DNA from: Cryptomeria japonica
Lineage: Eukaryota > Streptophyta > Pinopsida > Cupressales > Cupressaceae
NCBI RefSeq assembly: GCF_030272615.1
Contig: NC_081408.1
Span: 401,853,889 to 401,909,888, forward strand
Direction: 5' to 3'
Length of the DNA: 56,000 nt
The translations under genes and the position numbers were made by a program. The notes under the pieces are model-generated. The model was not told the origin of the DNA and made no database searches. It saw only the letters and a program-made list of their open reading frames with translations. Of this stretch, positions 12,096-22,577 are shown piece after piece. Within the stretch, counting starts at the first letter, position 1. Each line of letters opens with the position of its first letter.

Positions 12096-12589
12096 GAACT
12101 AGGTATTGACCGAGATGTGTGAGACTAGATGAGAATGGAAAGAGTATGGAAGACCAAGAGTTGGATGAAATGTAAATGAATCTGAAGTGTACTTGAAATG
12201 TCCAAAGTGTAAGACCAAGTATGTATGTAGTAGAGTAGGTGTGACTTCCAAAGAGAGGATAGTTTCTCTTGATGAGGTAAGTTGACCTTGACTCTAAGTA
12301 AGACCAAATGAGACCCAAAGGTAAGAAACCTTGATGAGGGACCACTTAGCAAAGTGTTGTTGTATGTAGTGTGTTGACAAAGTATGATGAGGACAAGCAA
12401 GTGACCTTTTGACTCAAGTTTAGACAATTGTGAATGTAAAGTGAGATGTGAAGCAATGATGGATTTTGTGAGACCCAAGGACAAGTTGAATGCTAGATGA
12501 AACCCTGGAGAAATAACCTAGGAAGCTCAAGAATTCTAAAACTGACTGTGTTTGTTTGCTGGACTGTAACAGTTTTTCAATTCTGAACA

Positions 12590-12830
12590 CAGATGCGCCT
12601 GTATACTTCACAGACGTGGTTTCCTGACGCTGACGCGACTCTGTTTAACACAGACGCATTTCTAAGATTTTTTTGCAAAGTGTAATGTTGACTGTTGGAA
12701 CACAGACGCGTTTCTACCCTTCACAGACGCGATTATACAACACAGACGCTATTATATCTGACACAGACGCGGTTTCCTGACGCAGACGCTATTATGTCTG
12801 ACACAGACGCGTTTCTGTAAAATTTGTGCA
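12590..12830 (-). repeat. CGCGTCTGTG array B in gag leader
   Basis: On the plus strand, nine or so copies of CACAGACGCG-like cores recur at about 19-22 bp with a few larger gaps. This is the reverse complement of array A at 150-440. Variants are mainly CG-to-TG or CG-to-CA changes. It lies about 500 bp upstream of gag in element sense. Confidence 0.8.
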
Positions 12831-13084
12831 ATTTTTTCCAATCTGTGAAGTCGTTTTGTTGTGACCAAATCTGACTGTTTGACTGTTTTTCGTGACAAGA
12901 GGACACAATGTTGATGAAGACCCAATGTTTGCAAGTGTCTAGACTCAAAATGACTCCAAGAAAAGTGTGTTGTTTGATGTAAAAATGTTTTGCATACACT
13001 TGAAGACACAAAAGACACAATGTTTTGTTGTTTGGTCTTGAATGTTTTGAATGTTTAACATAAGTCAAGCACAATTCTTATGGC

Positions 13085-13440
13085 TGGCCAAGACAATAGT
13101 TGTTGATCCCACATGGGGTTTTACCCCTGAGGCTACGCTATTCAGAGCGAATACTTAGATGCTTGACCTCACTGGCTCCACCCTCGGCACTCACTTCTCG
13201 GGTCAGCCAAGCATCAGTCCCCATGAAAACTCCCCGTGGCGAACTTTGTATCTCTACTAAGAACCGTATGTGTGTGGGCCGCTACCAGAGGTCCGACCTC
13301 CTACCCCAACAACTAGAAGGATTTGGGCTTCTAAAACAAAATGGTGCTAGTAAGGGCATCCGCTCGTGTGGCCATACATGCGGCACTTTCAGCTCTGTAA
13401 ATACAGAAGGCTCCCAACCGGTAGGGGTTACGCCCTACAA
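13085..13440. other. GC-richer island in the leader
   Basis: About 350 bp stands out from AT-rich surroundings, with words such as CCACATGGGGTTTTACCCC and CCGGTAGGGGTTACGCCCTA that can pair locally. The open frame on the plus strand (13100-13444) has no recognisable protein text. It could be a structured RNA segment of the leader, such as a packaging or translation element, or a captured fragment. I do not recognise it. Confidence 0.4.
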
Positions 13441-14035
13441 CTGATCAAATAAATTTGATCAAATGGGTTTATGGGGAGACATAGTGTCGGTATGAACTAA
13501 TCAGCACACGTTATTCATAGTTTTCACCATGAATACAGTTATTTATAGTGGTTTGGAAGAAGATGGCTTTTCTTTTGTTACCACTTGGGTCGTTCTCTTC
13601 TCACTAGTAGTCCTAATGACCACACGGGAAGACAAGCCCTCTAAAGATTAAACAAAAAGAGCCTATTGCTCAAGACACAAAAGACAATGATTCAATTTTA
13701 GTGCACCAATGGAAGTGTTTGCTAGTCTATGAAAACAAGGCACACAATAAAAATCCAAAAACCCTTGCCAAGGACCTGCAACAAAGAGTTGTTAGTAGTT
13801 TGGATTGTTTCAAATGATCATCCCTTCCTGCAAGCACACAAGTTAGGTAAATTTTAAACCCAAAAGACTTTGTGAAAATAGGGGCCTTCAACCAAACAAT
13901 TTTGCTTTCAAGACAAGCTGCACCAATTTCATTAGCTATATCTGAAAATGTTAGCCCAAAATAAACCAGATCTGAAACCCTAAATGCAAAATCCGAAAAA
14001 CTGAATCAATGAAAACCCAAAATTTTGAACTGGTG

Positions 14036-14310
14036 AACACAGACGCGATTTTACCTTACATAGACGCGACTGGGTGACACAGACGCGGTTCTATGAGACA
14101 CAGATGCGGCTACAGAACACAAACACGTCTTCTGGACACAGACGCGGTCAAAACCAGCACAGACGCGACTTTACAACACAGACGTGTTTTCTTGAAACCT
14201 GCAAAATAAAATATTGCCAAAACACAGACGCGGATCCAGATGTCGCAGACGCACTAGAAAATCAAAAATGCGATCTGAAAGTACGCAGACGCGGAAATAA
14301 CAAAATGCTG
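14036..14310 (-). repeat. CGCGTCTGTG array C next to the primer-binding site
   Basis: About eleven CACAGACGCG cores (plus-strand reading) are spaced at roughly 19-21 bp, with one larger gap near 14190-14220. The orientation is the same as array B and opposite to array A. The array sits within 100-370 bp of the LTR. Confidence 0.8.
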
Positions 14311-14382
14311 TTGAAAACATCGGATCTGCAACTTCACATTACAAAATCTGCAACAAGGATGTTAAATGCAAAAGGGACAAGA

Positions 14383-14400
14383 GTCCCACCGAGCGTGCCA
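14383..14400 (-). other. Candidate primer-binding region
   Basis: Read on the minus strand, the sequence directly after the LTR end is TTTTGGCACGCTCGGTGGGA. A TGGCRCGCYCGGTGGGAC-like sequence at this place is familiar from plant Tat-type elements. I did not match it to a particular tRNA. Confidence 0.55.
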
Positions 14401-14403
14401 AAA

Positions 14404-15192
14404 TGTATATGGTGAAAATGGATAACAATAATAACAATATTGAAAGGCTAAATGAATTCAACCACAAAACCCTAGCCTAACAACAACAAAGATCCACCAT
14501 AACATATGAAGATTACCTAAGACAATGCAAATCAAACGAAATCACAAAGATTATACCATCACATGTCCAATAGGGTTTTGATCTCCATTCTTCCTATCTC
14601 CATTGATCTTGCTTGATATATTTGCTCTCATATTTTATGTGCACAAGAGCTCAACAAAGAACGGAATGTGGTTGCAAGTAGGATCGTAGTGTAGACAATT
14701 GCATAAGTTGATTCCTTAGACTCAGTGATTAGGATGCTTGATTAGGGTTTGATAATGAAGGAAGCATCTCCTTATATAGAAGACACTATATGAAATGGAG
14801 GGATAAGATTGAGAGGTGTAAAAGGAGGTCGGTTATGATTAGAGGGTAGGTAAAAGAAATAATAAAATAATGAAAGGGGTAGGTAATGAATTAAGAGATG
14901 AATGACATGTGTCATGGGTAGAAAAGGTTAATGAATTAATTAAATAAATAAAGATTTATTTAATTAATAGAGGAAGTGGGATCAATTAAATAAATAAGAT
15001 ATTTATTTAATTTAGGAAAAGGATAATTTAAATAAATAAATGTATTTATTTAAATGAGAAATAAGGCTAGAAGAGGATAAATGAATGAATTAAATAAATA
15101 AAGATTTATTTAATTAATAGAAGAATTAAGCTTAGATAATTAAATAAATAAAATATTTATTTAATTAGACTGGACAATTTTGGGTGTCTACA
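14404..15192 (-). repeat. 5' LTR of the Tat-like element
   Basis: Minus-strand sequence begins TGTAGACACCCAAAATTGTC and ends CCATATACA, immediately followed by the primer-binding region. The U3 part (14935-15170) contains four or five blocks of ATTTATTTAATTAA and its complement that can fold into hairpins. A TATATAAG TATA-like box lies at 14771-14778 (minus). The same LTR family occurs as a solo copy at 29487-30218, which supports the left boundary and the general layout. The expected 3' partner is not in the window. Confidence 0.85.
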
Positions 15193-15756
15193 AGGTCAAT
15201 TCAATACAAATATTCATGATATAGATTATTTATCATAGGATCATACTAACTTAGAGATAGTGGATCCCTTATGTGCTTTTATGTTTTGTGACCACTATCC
15301 TTTGATTTGTCCTTTCTTGGGGGAATCTCATTGTGATAATGTTCTTGTATTTTGAATGGATTCTACCTTAAAATAATTGCTCTCGATAAGGAGTATGCAA
15401 TTGCTTTAATGTGGGGACATACACTCCATTCAATGTTACACTTTATGCACACACCATGACATGTTTCATACTCAAGTTACTTTGCAAACTGAGCCTTTTT
15501 CTTTGTAATTTGATATTTTTCTTTTTGTGGACTCATAGTAAGCGAATCTTACTAGGCTAGTAGTCATGTTCTCTCTCTCTTTTCTCTTTCTTATAATGTT
15601 TCTTTTATCTTGATATTAGAGTAGTAAGATCCCAAAGTCCCTAGGAGCTTAGTGTGTCTTGTCTCTTTTATATCTTGATGAAAGTTTTCAATGCAGACCT
15701 TTGTATTTTACCATGAGTATGCTTAGTCTCATACCCCCGCTAAAGTAGGGGCTAAA
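15193..15756 (+). other. 3' internal end of an older plus-strand LTR element, with PPT
   Basis: Just before a TGTAGT LTR start at 15757 lies a polypurine-like tract, TAAAGTAGGGGCTAAA (15741-15756). It closely matches AAAGTGGGGGCTAAA before the 3' LTR at 36894. The preceding 150 bp also resemble 36720-36890 in wording. I infer this is the 3' end of an element of the same family, cut off on the left by the Tat-like insertion at 15192. No coding sequence is visible. Confidence 0.55.
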
Positions 15757-16048
15757 TGTAGTCTCCTAAATTGTACTCACCCAAAATTTTATCCTCAATT
15801 AGGCCTCACTTTGGCCTAATTGCAATACTAATTCTTCTCACACCACCCATCTACCTCACATTTTCATCAATTTTCTAGTTGAGCCCCCAGTTTGAAGTCC
15901 CAATTTCCAGGACCAGGATGCAGAATGCCCTAGTCCCAAATCAAGATGAGGAGGTACCATACTCTGATCCTAAATCAAGACAAGGGCGTATACACCCTAG
16001 GCCTCTTAAATTGGCCCCAAATTTTCCCCCTCTAATGGTCATCTTTGG
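15757..16048 (+). repeat. LTR start (U3) of the 31319-type LTR family
   Basis: TGTAGTCTCCTAAATTGTAC resembles the LTR starts at 36894 (TGTAGTGTCATAAAATTGTG), 31319 and, on the minus strand, 28139. Shared phrases such as ATTAGGCCTCACTTTGGC match TAGGCCTCACCTTGGC in the 26810-28139 LTR. Resemblance to these LTRs appears to continue past 16049 to a TATAAAAGG box near 16116, although a separate direct repeat also begins at 16049; see the composite-LTR finding. Confidence 0.55.
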
Positions 16049-17785
16049 TGAGTGAGGAAACTAGCCTTGTGTCGGCCTATTGTGGAAATTTAATTTAATT
16101 TATGACAAGTAAGTATAAAAGGAGGCCATCAATCAGAATCTAATCATAATCTTGGTCCTTCAAGGCTAGATCTATTCGATTCAATCCCTCCCTAATGTAA
16201 TGGTGAATAACGTCATTTAGTGATTTTATTATCTTAATTTAACCCTAACCCTAATTTTTCACCAATACAATATGTAACTTGACACAATTATTGAGTAAAA
16301 AGACATTCTTCAATAATAACATTCACCATACATACTGGATCAATGAGTCCCCCACTTGTGAGAGTTTGTCTTTAATAGTTGCAGTAATGTATAATGGTCC
16401 ATCAAGTGCAACGATAGTCTCACTAAGATCGAAGGTGATGTATAATTATAGTTTATTTTTAGGTTTTTCAAAGAGGTTCACACTATTATTGGACTCTACA
16501 CTAAATTCATTGGGAAATAATGCAAGTGTCTTAGATTCAACACTATTATTGTACTCTACACTAAAGGATGTTGCTATTTACTAAGTTGTCATTAGTTTTA
16601 TACCCAAAGTCATCCTATATACTCTAGTCGGTTTATACTACTGAAAAGTCCAGTCGATAAATACCAAGGCTACCAGTGTCGATTACAGAAGAGAGATAAG
16701 TCATCGAGATGATATACATCAAGCTATGAACCGAGAAGAATACAGAATGTCTACCGAGTAAGGTTAAGATGTCTACCGAGCAGCAAAGAAGGTATACCGA
16801 GTTAATCTGAACCGAGTGGAAACATGTTACCAGATTCAATGAACCTAGACACACATGTGAAACATGTTACAAGATTCGAGAAGATGAAACCATTATTACA
16901 TAGGAAATTGCATTTAAAGATTTTTATATGATTTTGAGGAAGAATATCCAATGAAATAATTTCTATGTTTATCCATTCAATAAAACATGTTTGTATGATC
17001 AAAGCATGAACAAATCACCATCTCAGAGATCTATATAAATAGAATGATTTGAGTATTTGAGACATGACATGGAAAATCAAGAGAGAAGATACAAAGTGAT
17101 GATATAGTGATGAAATAAGATTGACAAAGATATTCAGAGGTTACCGAGAAGGTTTCAGAGAACAATTTAAGGGACAGAGTATACAGAAGTGGTTACCGAG
17201 TTTATTTATCAATTACCGAGGAATGCTATGAGAAAGGTAATTTTATAATGAGCACATAGAGTTTGCTATAACATTTCAGATGTGAAGTTGCAGATATTTT
17301 GTAAATATTTTGATTGAATTATTAAGTTGTGTTAGAACCCTTAAACAGGGTAAAAGACTCTAATAAAGTCTATAAATTGTAAAGCCTTTAACCAGGTACA
17401 ACATTTTGTAGAAGTGTTTGTAAAATCCTTTAGCAAGGTAGATCTAAATATATGTATACTCCTAACAGGGTAAGCTATCAAAAATAGCTAAACATGTAGC
17501 TCTAACCAAGAAATCTTGATTACTACAATAGTGAAGTTGTGGGTGCCATCCCCACTGTAGTTTTCCTCTCTAACCAAGAGTTTCTGCGTGACCAAAAATC
17601 TTTGTGTTATGGAGTGAAATTTTGATGGATGTCATTTCTATGATTATGTTTCAATATTATATATTTATGAGATCAGCAATACTTAGTTTGTGTTTATCAG
17701 TAAAACTGTTTTTCAAGAAAAATTTTAATGTACTGATTCACCCCTCCCCTCTTAGTACATTAGCTTTCCAAGTCAGACCTAACAA
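16049..17785 (+). repeat. 5' LTR of the pol-less element
   Basis: Begins TGAGTGAGGAAACTAGCC and ends CCTAACAA before the primer-binding site. It contains two TATA-like boxes, TATAAAAGG near 16116 and CTATATAAATAG near 17031, plus many ACCGAGT-type words from 16640 on. The repeat at 22578-24313 matches it along the full length with scattered substitutions and one-base indels. Two TATA boxes in one LTR suggest it is composite. Confidence 0.75.
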
Positions 17786-17799
17786 TTGGTATTAGAGCC
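17786..17799 (+). other. Primer-binding site, initiator-Met type
   Basis: TTGGTATTAGAGCC immediately follows the 5' LTR and differs by one C-to-T change from the TGGTATCAGAGC sequence complementary to plant initiator tRNA-Met. Confidence 0.8.
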
Positions 17800-17846
17800 T
17801 AATTCTTGGTAAAGGGACTAATAGCCTAAAAAGAAAGATCCTATCA

Positions 17847-19193
17847 ATGGAAGGCTATAAATAATCACGCAGGATTGTGAATCTTCAAGAAGAATTGGAT
17901 CATGTTAATCAAGTGATTGCAGATATGCAGAGGCAAATGCAAAGATCACTGAAAGTTAGAAGAAGGTTGCCTGATGATTTACAGGACTCACAAGAGTTGG
18001 TGGAACAAATTGAAACATCATCTAAGAACAACATATCAGAAGAATTTGAAGAAATGAATGCAAAATTGAGAGAAAAGAACAAAGCACTTAATGAATAGCT
18101 AAAAGCAATGAGAAGGGAACATGAATATTTCAACATACAGATGACTAAAAATCTTGATGCATTGAGAAAAGTTGAAGATAATAAGCAAAATTTAGAAGGA
18201 GAATAACAACAACTAGAAGCAATGGTGTCTGCAAAGAATGACGAAATATCAAGGATGACTGAAGTTCAACATAATCTATCTGATCAATTGGATTATGCAC
18301 ATCATGAAGCTACTCTAAAGGAAAATGAGATCCAAGCATTGAAACTTGAATTATCAAGATTGATCGATGAACTAGAAGCAAAAAAGAAGTCAAAAGAAAC
18401 ACTGAGGAAAAGCCATGAATCGTCAAGAATGTTGGATGAGCAACTAAATATGTGAACACCCAACAAAGTTGTAGGACTCAGTTATAAAGGAAACAACTCT
18501 ACCAAGAAAGGGATCAACACCACCAAGAAAGGATAACCATCAAAGAAAGCTAGAAACAAAGATATCATGAAGCCTATTTGCAACTACTATGGAAAACAAG
18601 GACATACTGCCAACGTTTGCCGGATCAGAAAAGGTAAGCAACCGAATGTTACTAGGTTTGACGGTTATTGTTACAATTGCAATAAGTATGGTCACACATC
18701 TCAGCAATGTAGGACAAAGTCTGTTAACAATTATCAGAAGGAAAAATTCAAGGGGTTTTGCAAAAATTGCAATAGATATGGACACAATACCGAGAAATGT
18801 TGGTTTAAGCAGAAAAACTATATGTGGACTCCACACCGAGCAAACACTAGAAGTTACCGAACTCACACAGATCTCAATTGACAATATACTTCAGTACCAT
18901 GGGATTATAATACAAAAATATGGTGTGAATGTTGTGGAAGATACAGACATATAAGTGCAAACTGTATGATAAGGTTTGGAATGAACAACCGGAGATCATG
19001 GGGAAATCCTGGAATGGCATGCTTTCATTGTCACAAAGTCAGACACTTGGCTAAAGACTACAAAAATCAACCAAGAGGAGATACTGAGGAGATAAGAAGC
19101 AAATTACAAAAAATTTGGAAAAAGAAGGAAAATGTTTCAACTAATGAAGGAAGCACCTTACCTACCAAGTTAGGTGCATCTACTTCGAATTAA
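17847..19193 (+). pseudogene. Gag-like ORF: coiled coil then five CCHC knuckles
   Basis: One frame runs from the ATG at 17847 to a TAA at 19191-19193 with several internal stops (17862-17864, 18096-18098, 18453-18455 and 18879-18881 among them). The first 190 codons are Glu/Lys/Leu-rich and coiled-coil-like (NLQEELDHVNQVIADMQRQM, EIQALKLELSRLIDELEAKK). Five knuckles follow: CNYYGKQGHTANVC, CYNCNKYGHTSQQC, CKNCNRYGHNTEKC, CECCGRYRHISANC and CFHCHKVRHLAKDY. The first and last have a Tyr where Cys is expected, each explained by one G-to-A change. Typical plant gags have one or two knuckles, so five is unusual. No typical gag core domain is obvious. It presumably binds RNA. Confidence 0.7.
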
Positions 19194-19715
19194 TCAATCA
19201 AGTTATGGAGGGACTGCATTCTCACAAGGTAAGATCTTAACAGTTCCTATACAATCATGTACATAATTCCAAAATCGGCATAGCTAAGATGCAATAGCAA
19301 GTTTGAAATATTATCTAGTCTTTTGAATTACCAGAGAAGTCGGCAAAAGTTTTAAACTTGTCTAGTCTGTAAAAGCTAATAAGAGAGATAGTCGGTATAG
19401 TGGAACCGAGTGCATTTAATGCCTATTTCACCTAACTGCACGAAACCTGATAAGGTCAAAAAGAGGTACTTAAAGTATTTTGCACGATCATTTTTCACTT
19501 ACCAGTTTTCCAAGTGCAGAGAAAAGTGAATCAAAAGGCGATCAAATATTTCCAAGAGTGAATTCAAGGTATTTAGCATAATCTAAACCGCATTTTTTAG
19601 CAATTAATCGATCAAAGTCAAGTTGTGAATATTTGTGAAGTATTTACTAAGTTGGAAGCATTTTCTGGTTATTTGAAACCCTAAGTTATTTCGTAAGTAG
19701 ATTTTCAAGTTTGAA
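19194..19715 (+). other. Spacer between gag-like ORF and second ORF
   Basis: About 520 bp with no ORF. It is AT-rich and reads like an untranslated leader, with a possible splice donor AAGGTAAGAT near 19228. It might hold a promoter or a splice acceptor for the downstream ORF; nothing decisive is visible. Confidence 0.4.
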
Positions 19716-22560
19716 ATGGCTCCCAAGGTACAAAAACCCGTTGTAGTAGAAAGCATTGAGAAGCCTACATTGAAATACACCTTACCTCCCAAAGTGGCAT
19801 CCGAACCCAATGAGAAAACTGCATTCTCTCTTATTCCGGATAGGGTTCTGTTGATCAAAGATGATAGATTTTATACCAAGTGCCGAGTTGAAGGTCTAGG
19901 TCATATTGAGATTAAGGATATGTATGACAAAATGTGCACCGATGGAAACCTAGATAGCAAGTTTGAGCATATCAAAGTTAAGGGATTGACCGAAGCCCCA
20001 ACCTATCCTCGCGTCTTCAAACCCCAATGGGTCAAATTTGTCTTGAGCCGTGTGCATGACCAATTTATGTGGTTAGAGGATCAACCTTTCAAGATCACCA
20101 AGCAGATTATTCACATGATAACCGGATACCCTATATTTGACCATGCCCGAGCACAGAAGATGATTTCACAGAAGGAATTGATAACATTAACAGGTGTTGA
20201 GTCTGATAGCAGAGGTCTTAAGTTGAACAATGTGACTGATGCAGAACTAAATTTTGCTATTAGAGTTATTGGTTATTGTTTCTTCTAGTCTGCAAGAGAA
20301 AACAGTGTACCATGTGCAGCTGTAGATTTGGCTTATAAAATTGTTAAAAAAGGTATGGGAATTGATTTATGTGAAGTGTTATTGAAGAATCTTTTTGAAA
20401 ATCTCAATACAATAAGGAAACCAAAGAAGAATAATACTGCAAACACACTAAAGTTTGGGTCACTCTTAGTGTGTATGTTCTTCTATTTTCAAAAATTCTT
20501 TCCATCAGTCGGTAACATTGTTTGGGAATTACACTGACCTATCACTCATCAAATAAATGATTTCATCAATCAGCTAGGTGATAATTTCAATATGATAATG
20601 GATGATTACTTCAATAGATTCCAGGAAAAGATGCATAGCACGTACAGGATTCCACCTCAGCTAGTGGAAAAGTACAAGGATACTATATGTTTTGAAGTGG
20701 ATACCGACTACTATTATGTCAATGTAGTAGAACCCAAGACTCAATCATTACCGCCTATGGGTTATGATATAGATTTTGACATTGCTCAACAACAGATAGA
20801 TGCCTTTTTAGCACTTCCAAGGCATGCTACTAAGATCAGATATGGCACCTATGAAGAGGTGAAAGAAAAAGTAAAAATGAGCATTGTAGTACCAAAGGCT
20901 GCTAGAAAAGCCACCAGAATGATCAAGGATTTAATTGAGAAGTTTGGAGAAGGTTCTACCTCCACACCTACTAAGACAGAAAGAAGGAAGAGTGATCAAC
21001 TTTTGATCGAGGAAGAATCTGAAGCTCAAGAAGCAGCAATTACACTAAGCACCGAGTTGCCAAAGGGAAAAGTTTTGAAAAGAAAGAAACAGGATACAAC
21101 CAAGGTGTCACCGATCATGCCAGCAAAGCGACTGAACACTAGATCATCTGTTGCATCACCTGGTAAGAAGAGAAGAATGTAGAAATGCCTAAGGTTACAA
21201 AAAATTATAGAAAGAAGACTAGAAGACTAATTTTGGATAAAGAGGAAAGTGACACAGAGTCAGAAGATGTAAATAAATTTTAGGTTGCGAAAAGCACAAA
21301 GGAAGATGTACATAGTGTTGACATTTTTTGTGCAAAATTAAAGCAATATGGTGGATTTGGGTCGTTTAGATATGTAAAATATGATACAAGAATAGATGAA
21401 GAGAAGAGGCAAATAGAAGAGACAGTAATTTGTGTACTTCTCAAGTTCCAAGTAGTTCCATTGGAAGTGGTTGGTTTTCTTCCAAAAGATTGTACTCACA
21501 CATTGATAATAGATGGAAATATGCTATGGACTCGGAGAAGCAAATAAGAGAAAGAGTTTTGGTTCATCTCTTTCGAGATATGTCGGTAGATGACATAAGA
21601 GATCATTTGAAAAACTACTAGATAAATTTTCAAGTAAAACAAAGGGCCTTGATAATGATGAATGGCCTATTTCTTGAAGTTGAAAATGAAACTAAAGAAA
21701 AATGGAAGAAAATATTCAGGATTCAGGCTGAAGAACCAAAAGGTGAAGTAGAAATAGTTGACATCACCGAGAAAGATCATGCTTCCACTATTTAGTCAGA
21801 TGAGGATGTAATGGACACTGAAGCATAGGAAGGAGAAATGATAGAAGGAAGCTCCTATGCCAAATTGATATCAAGTGAATCAGTTGTGGAACAAATTAAG
21901 TCCTATCCTTCGATCACCCAACAAATTACAGCCGAGAAACTTTAGGACACAGATCAAGGAACAGAGGGTCAAAAGGATAAACCAGATGAATCTACCTCTC
22001 AGGCCACCAGCAAGCAAACTTCCCAAGTACCACCAAGCACTGAGACAATTGCCACTAAAACTCCAAGCAAGGAAACATCGAAGGTTACAACAGAGGCTAC
22101 AAGAACTGACAAAAGTGTTACCTCTATCGAGCAACATACCGAGGAAGGACAAGTCTCAAAATCCATTGTACCCATTCAACCAGAGAAGGCATCATCATCA
22201 AAGGAGAAGAAATCAAAAAGACATGGTTTTAAGATAGATCTGTCAAAGCCCATTGTGTTACCGAATGTAGACATTACAAAATTGAAAGGGCAAGCACTAA
22301 TAGAATTCGGTGAGCTTTGTAAAGCCAAAGCAGAGCAGGAAAGACAGATAGTTATTTAGCAGAAGAACTGTGTACTTCAGAAGGTCAAAACATTATTGAC
22401 AGACATGATACCTGAAGCTACCATCAATAAAGATGCTGCCATCCATGTGCAACTAAATGAACTACTCACTCAATTGGAGGAATCAGGCGTAGAAGCATCA
22501 GAATACCTTAGCAAATTGAAAGATAAAGAGCTAACTGCCAAGATGATTGAAGAAGTGTAG
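19716..22560 (+). pseudogene. Second ORF of the pol-less element, unknown protein
   Basis: The ATG at 19716 (MAPKVQKPVVVESIEK) opens a frame in phase to 21182, with stops at 20286-20288 and 20535-20537. After one or more frameshifts, coding-like text continues in another frame from about 21622 to a TAG at 22558-22560, only 17 bp before the 3' LTR. The N-terminal ~300 residues look folded (FKPQWVKFVLSRVHDQFMWL, FKITKQIIHMITGYPIF). They recall, loosely, the N-terminal domains of plant transposon-associated proteins such as PMD or the putative plant transposon protein family; I would not assign either. A Lys/Arg tail with a nuclear-signal look (PGKKRRM), a Ser/Thr-rich region and a coiled-coil-like C-terminus (ELLTQLEESGVEASEYLSKL) follow. 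The layout parallels the ORF at 48207-51848. Confidence 0.6.
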
Positions 22561-22577
22561 AAAGCAATTCCTATAGG

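Larger units (their letters stand above)
12096..14382 (-). other. Leader of the Tat-like element between PBS and gag
   Basis: About 2.3 kb on the minus strand separates the primer-binding site from gag. It contains the two minus-oriented CGCGTCTGTG arrays (14036-14310 and 12590-12830), a GC-richer island (13085-13440), a palindrome (TGATCAAA TAAA TTTGATCA at about 13442-13461) and otherwise AT-rich non-coding sequence. No ORF here looks like a protein. Long leaders are common in Tat/Ogre elements. Confidence 0.65.
1..15192 (-). mobile_element. Tat/Ogre-like Ty3 LTR retrotransposon, 3' LTR outside window
   Basis: A long minus-strand element reads from its 5' LTR (14404-15192) leftwards through a leader, gag, protease with G-patch, RT, RNase H, a second RNase H and integrase, ending at 4569. 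An antisense plant-mobile-domain ORF lies at 991-2942. The RT motif FRDINKACPKDDFPLP and the extra RNase H after the first one are known hallmarks of the Tat/Ogre lineage, as is an additional ORF between pol and the 3' LTR. No sequence resembling the LTR start TGTAGACACC is present left of 4500, so the 3' LTR must lie beyond position 1. The element is degenerate: five stop codons break gag-pol, but I see no frameshift in 7.5 kb. Confidence 0.85.

Noticed and set aside
13100-13444. 114-codon ORF in the leader island
   Set aside because: No recognisable protein features; treated as non-coding structured or captured DNA.
16240-16256. Telomere-like TAACCCTAACCCTAA
   Set aside because: Only two units, and repeated identically in the partner LTR at ~22768; not a telomere tract.
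16279-16584. 101-codon ORF in the LTR
   Set aside because: Duplicated region at 22800-23110 does not keep the frame, and there is no family match.
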